Origin: Cryomorphaceae bacterium
GTDB taxonomy: Bacteria; Bacteroidota; Bacteroidia; Flavobacteriales; Schleiferiaceae
Length of the DNA stretch: 6,373 nt
Assembly (NCBI GenBank): GCA_949547975.1
Contig: CATITW010000022.1
Span: 1 to 6,373, forward strand
Reading direction: 5' to 3'
Both the position numbers and the translations under genes were made by a program. Of this stretch, positions 5,766-6,373 are shown one piece after another (positions within the stretch are counted from its first letter, which is position 1; every line of letters begins with the position of its first letter). The notes under the pieces were generated by a model. It was not told the DNA's origin and did no database searches. It worked only from the letters and a program-made list of their open reading frames with translations.

Positions 5766-6373
5766 ATGGATCGCTCTATTTTACATATGGACCTGGATAC
5801 CTTTTTCGTATCTGTGGAGCGCCTTATGGACTCACGGCTTGACGGCCGTCCCATTCTTATCGGAGGTACGGGTGATCGCGGTGTGGTAGCAGCGTGCAGT
5901 TATGAAACCCGAAAATTTGGTGTACACTCGGCCATGCCCATGCGCATGGCCCGCGAGCTTTGCCCAGAAGCCATCATCATTCGTGGCAACTCGGCCAACT
6001 ATTCAAAGTACTCAAACCTAGTTACCGATGTGATCAAAGAGCAGGTCCCCGTCTATGAAAAGACTTCGGTGGATGAATTCTATGCCGATCTTACCGGAAT
6101 GGACCGCTTTTTTGGGAGCTTCAAATTCTCAAGCGAGCTCCGCGATCGTGTCATCCGTGAGACAGGACTGCCCATCAGTTTTGGGCTTTCCGGCAATAAA
6201 ACCGTCAGTAAAGTCGCTACTGGAGAAGCCAAACCAAACAATAAGATCTTTATTCAGAAGGGATTAGAGCGTCCCTTTTTAGCGCCACTGTCAGTACGTA
6301 AAATCCCAATGGTGGGCGAGAAGACCTACCAAACTCTTCGGAACCTCGGCGTACGTCGCATTCAAACCCTGCA
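5766..6373 (+). CDS. dinB: DNA polymerase IV (Y-family translesion polymerase), 3' end missing
   Basis: The frame is open from ATG 5766 to the window end: 202 complete codons of a protein normally about 350-400 residues long. Y-family motifs are in order: ILHMDLDTFFVSVE (5-18), with metal-binding Asp9 and the probable steric-gate Phe14; VVAACSYETRKFGVHSAMPM (40-59), with the nucleotide-contacting Tyr and Arg; and TSVDEFYADLTG (100-111), with catalytic Asp103 and Glu104. GLSGNKTVSKVATGEAKPN and the start of the thumb helix-hairpin-helix (IPMVGEKTYQTLRNLGV) follow. The enzyme copies damaged templates at low fidelity. The start is fixed by the conserved spacing to Asp9. The little-finger domain and any beta-clamp-binding tail lie outside the window. 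It follows the XRE-S24 repressor gene; no clear promoter of its own was found in the gap. Confidence 0.93.
   Translation, partial: MDRSILHMDLDTFFVSVERLMDSRLDGRPILIGGTGDRGVVAACSYETRKFGVHSAMPMRMARELCPEAIIIRGNSANYSKYSNLVTDVIKEQVPVYEKTSVDEFYADLTGMDRFFGSFKFSSELRDRVIRETGLPISFGLSGNKTVSKVATGEAKPNNKIFIQKGLERPFLAPLSVRKIPMVGEKTYQTLRNLGVRRIQTL

Noticed and set aside
6055..6267. Plus-strand 70-residue open frame inside dinB
   Set aside because: It lies out of frame within the clearly conserved polymerase sequence.
4875..6373. Prophage or mobile element origin for the repressor-polymerase pair
   Set aside because: No integrase, structural phage gene, terminal repeat or attachment site is visible in the window; the repressor alone is not enough.

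Overview
The window looks like chromosomal DNA of a member of the Bacteroidota. Two intergenic sites match the phylum's -7 promoter box (TAnnTTTG), each with a TTG element 18-20 bp upstream. No start codon has a clear Shine-Dalgarno sequence. Several proteins (the HDQR-type M14 peptidase, the tail-less SSB, the SVDEFYADLTG-type Pol IV) resemble Bacteroidota family members. The genus cannot be named from this sequence. No tRNA, rRNA, CRISPR array, insertion sequence or prophage module is visible, and no gap between genes exceeds about 115 bp.

Layout: (1) 1-608, minus, the N-terminal part of a secreted, probably lipidated PhoD-like metallophosphoesterase that runs off the left edge. (2) 688-1749, plus, a cytosolic M14-type zinc carboxypeptidase, divergent from (1). 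(3) 1824-2156, minus, a short single-stranded DNA-binding protein, convergent with (2); a two-tier hairpin at 1756-1796 ends its transcript. (4) 2240-2899, minus, an ACT-domain protein of unknown target, upstream of ssb on the same strand. (5) 3003-4229, plus, a BaiN/YhiN/HI0933-family flavoprotein, divergent from (4), with a promoter so close that its mRNA may be leaderless. (6) 4226-4762, minus, a small all-helical HEAT-like protein whose stop codon overlaps that of (5). (7) 4875-5657, plus, an XRE helix-turn-helix repressor fused to an S24 (LexA/UmuD/CI) self-cleaving domain. (8) 5766-6373, plus, the N-terminal part of a Y-family DNA polymerase IV, cut by the right edge.

The most system-like part is the right end: a repressor with an apparent cleavage site and Ser/Lys dyad, followed by a translesion polymerase. 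Palindromic TTAG/CTAA half-sites lie in front of the repressor gene and a strong hairpin lies between the two genes. This suggests a damage-inducible mutagenesis cassette in which one protein carries the operator-binding and UmuD-like parts. That is inference. The other genes look like ordinary housekeeping or accessory genes with no obvious common pathway.
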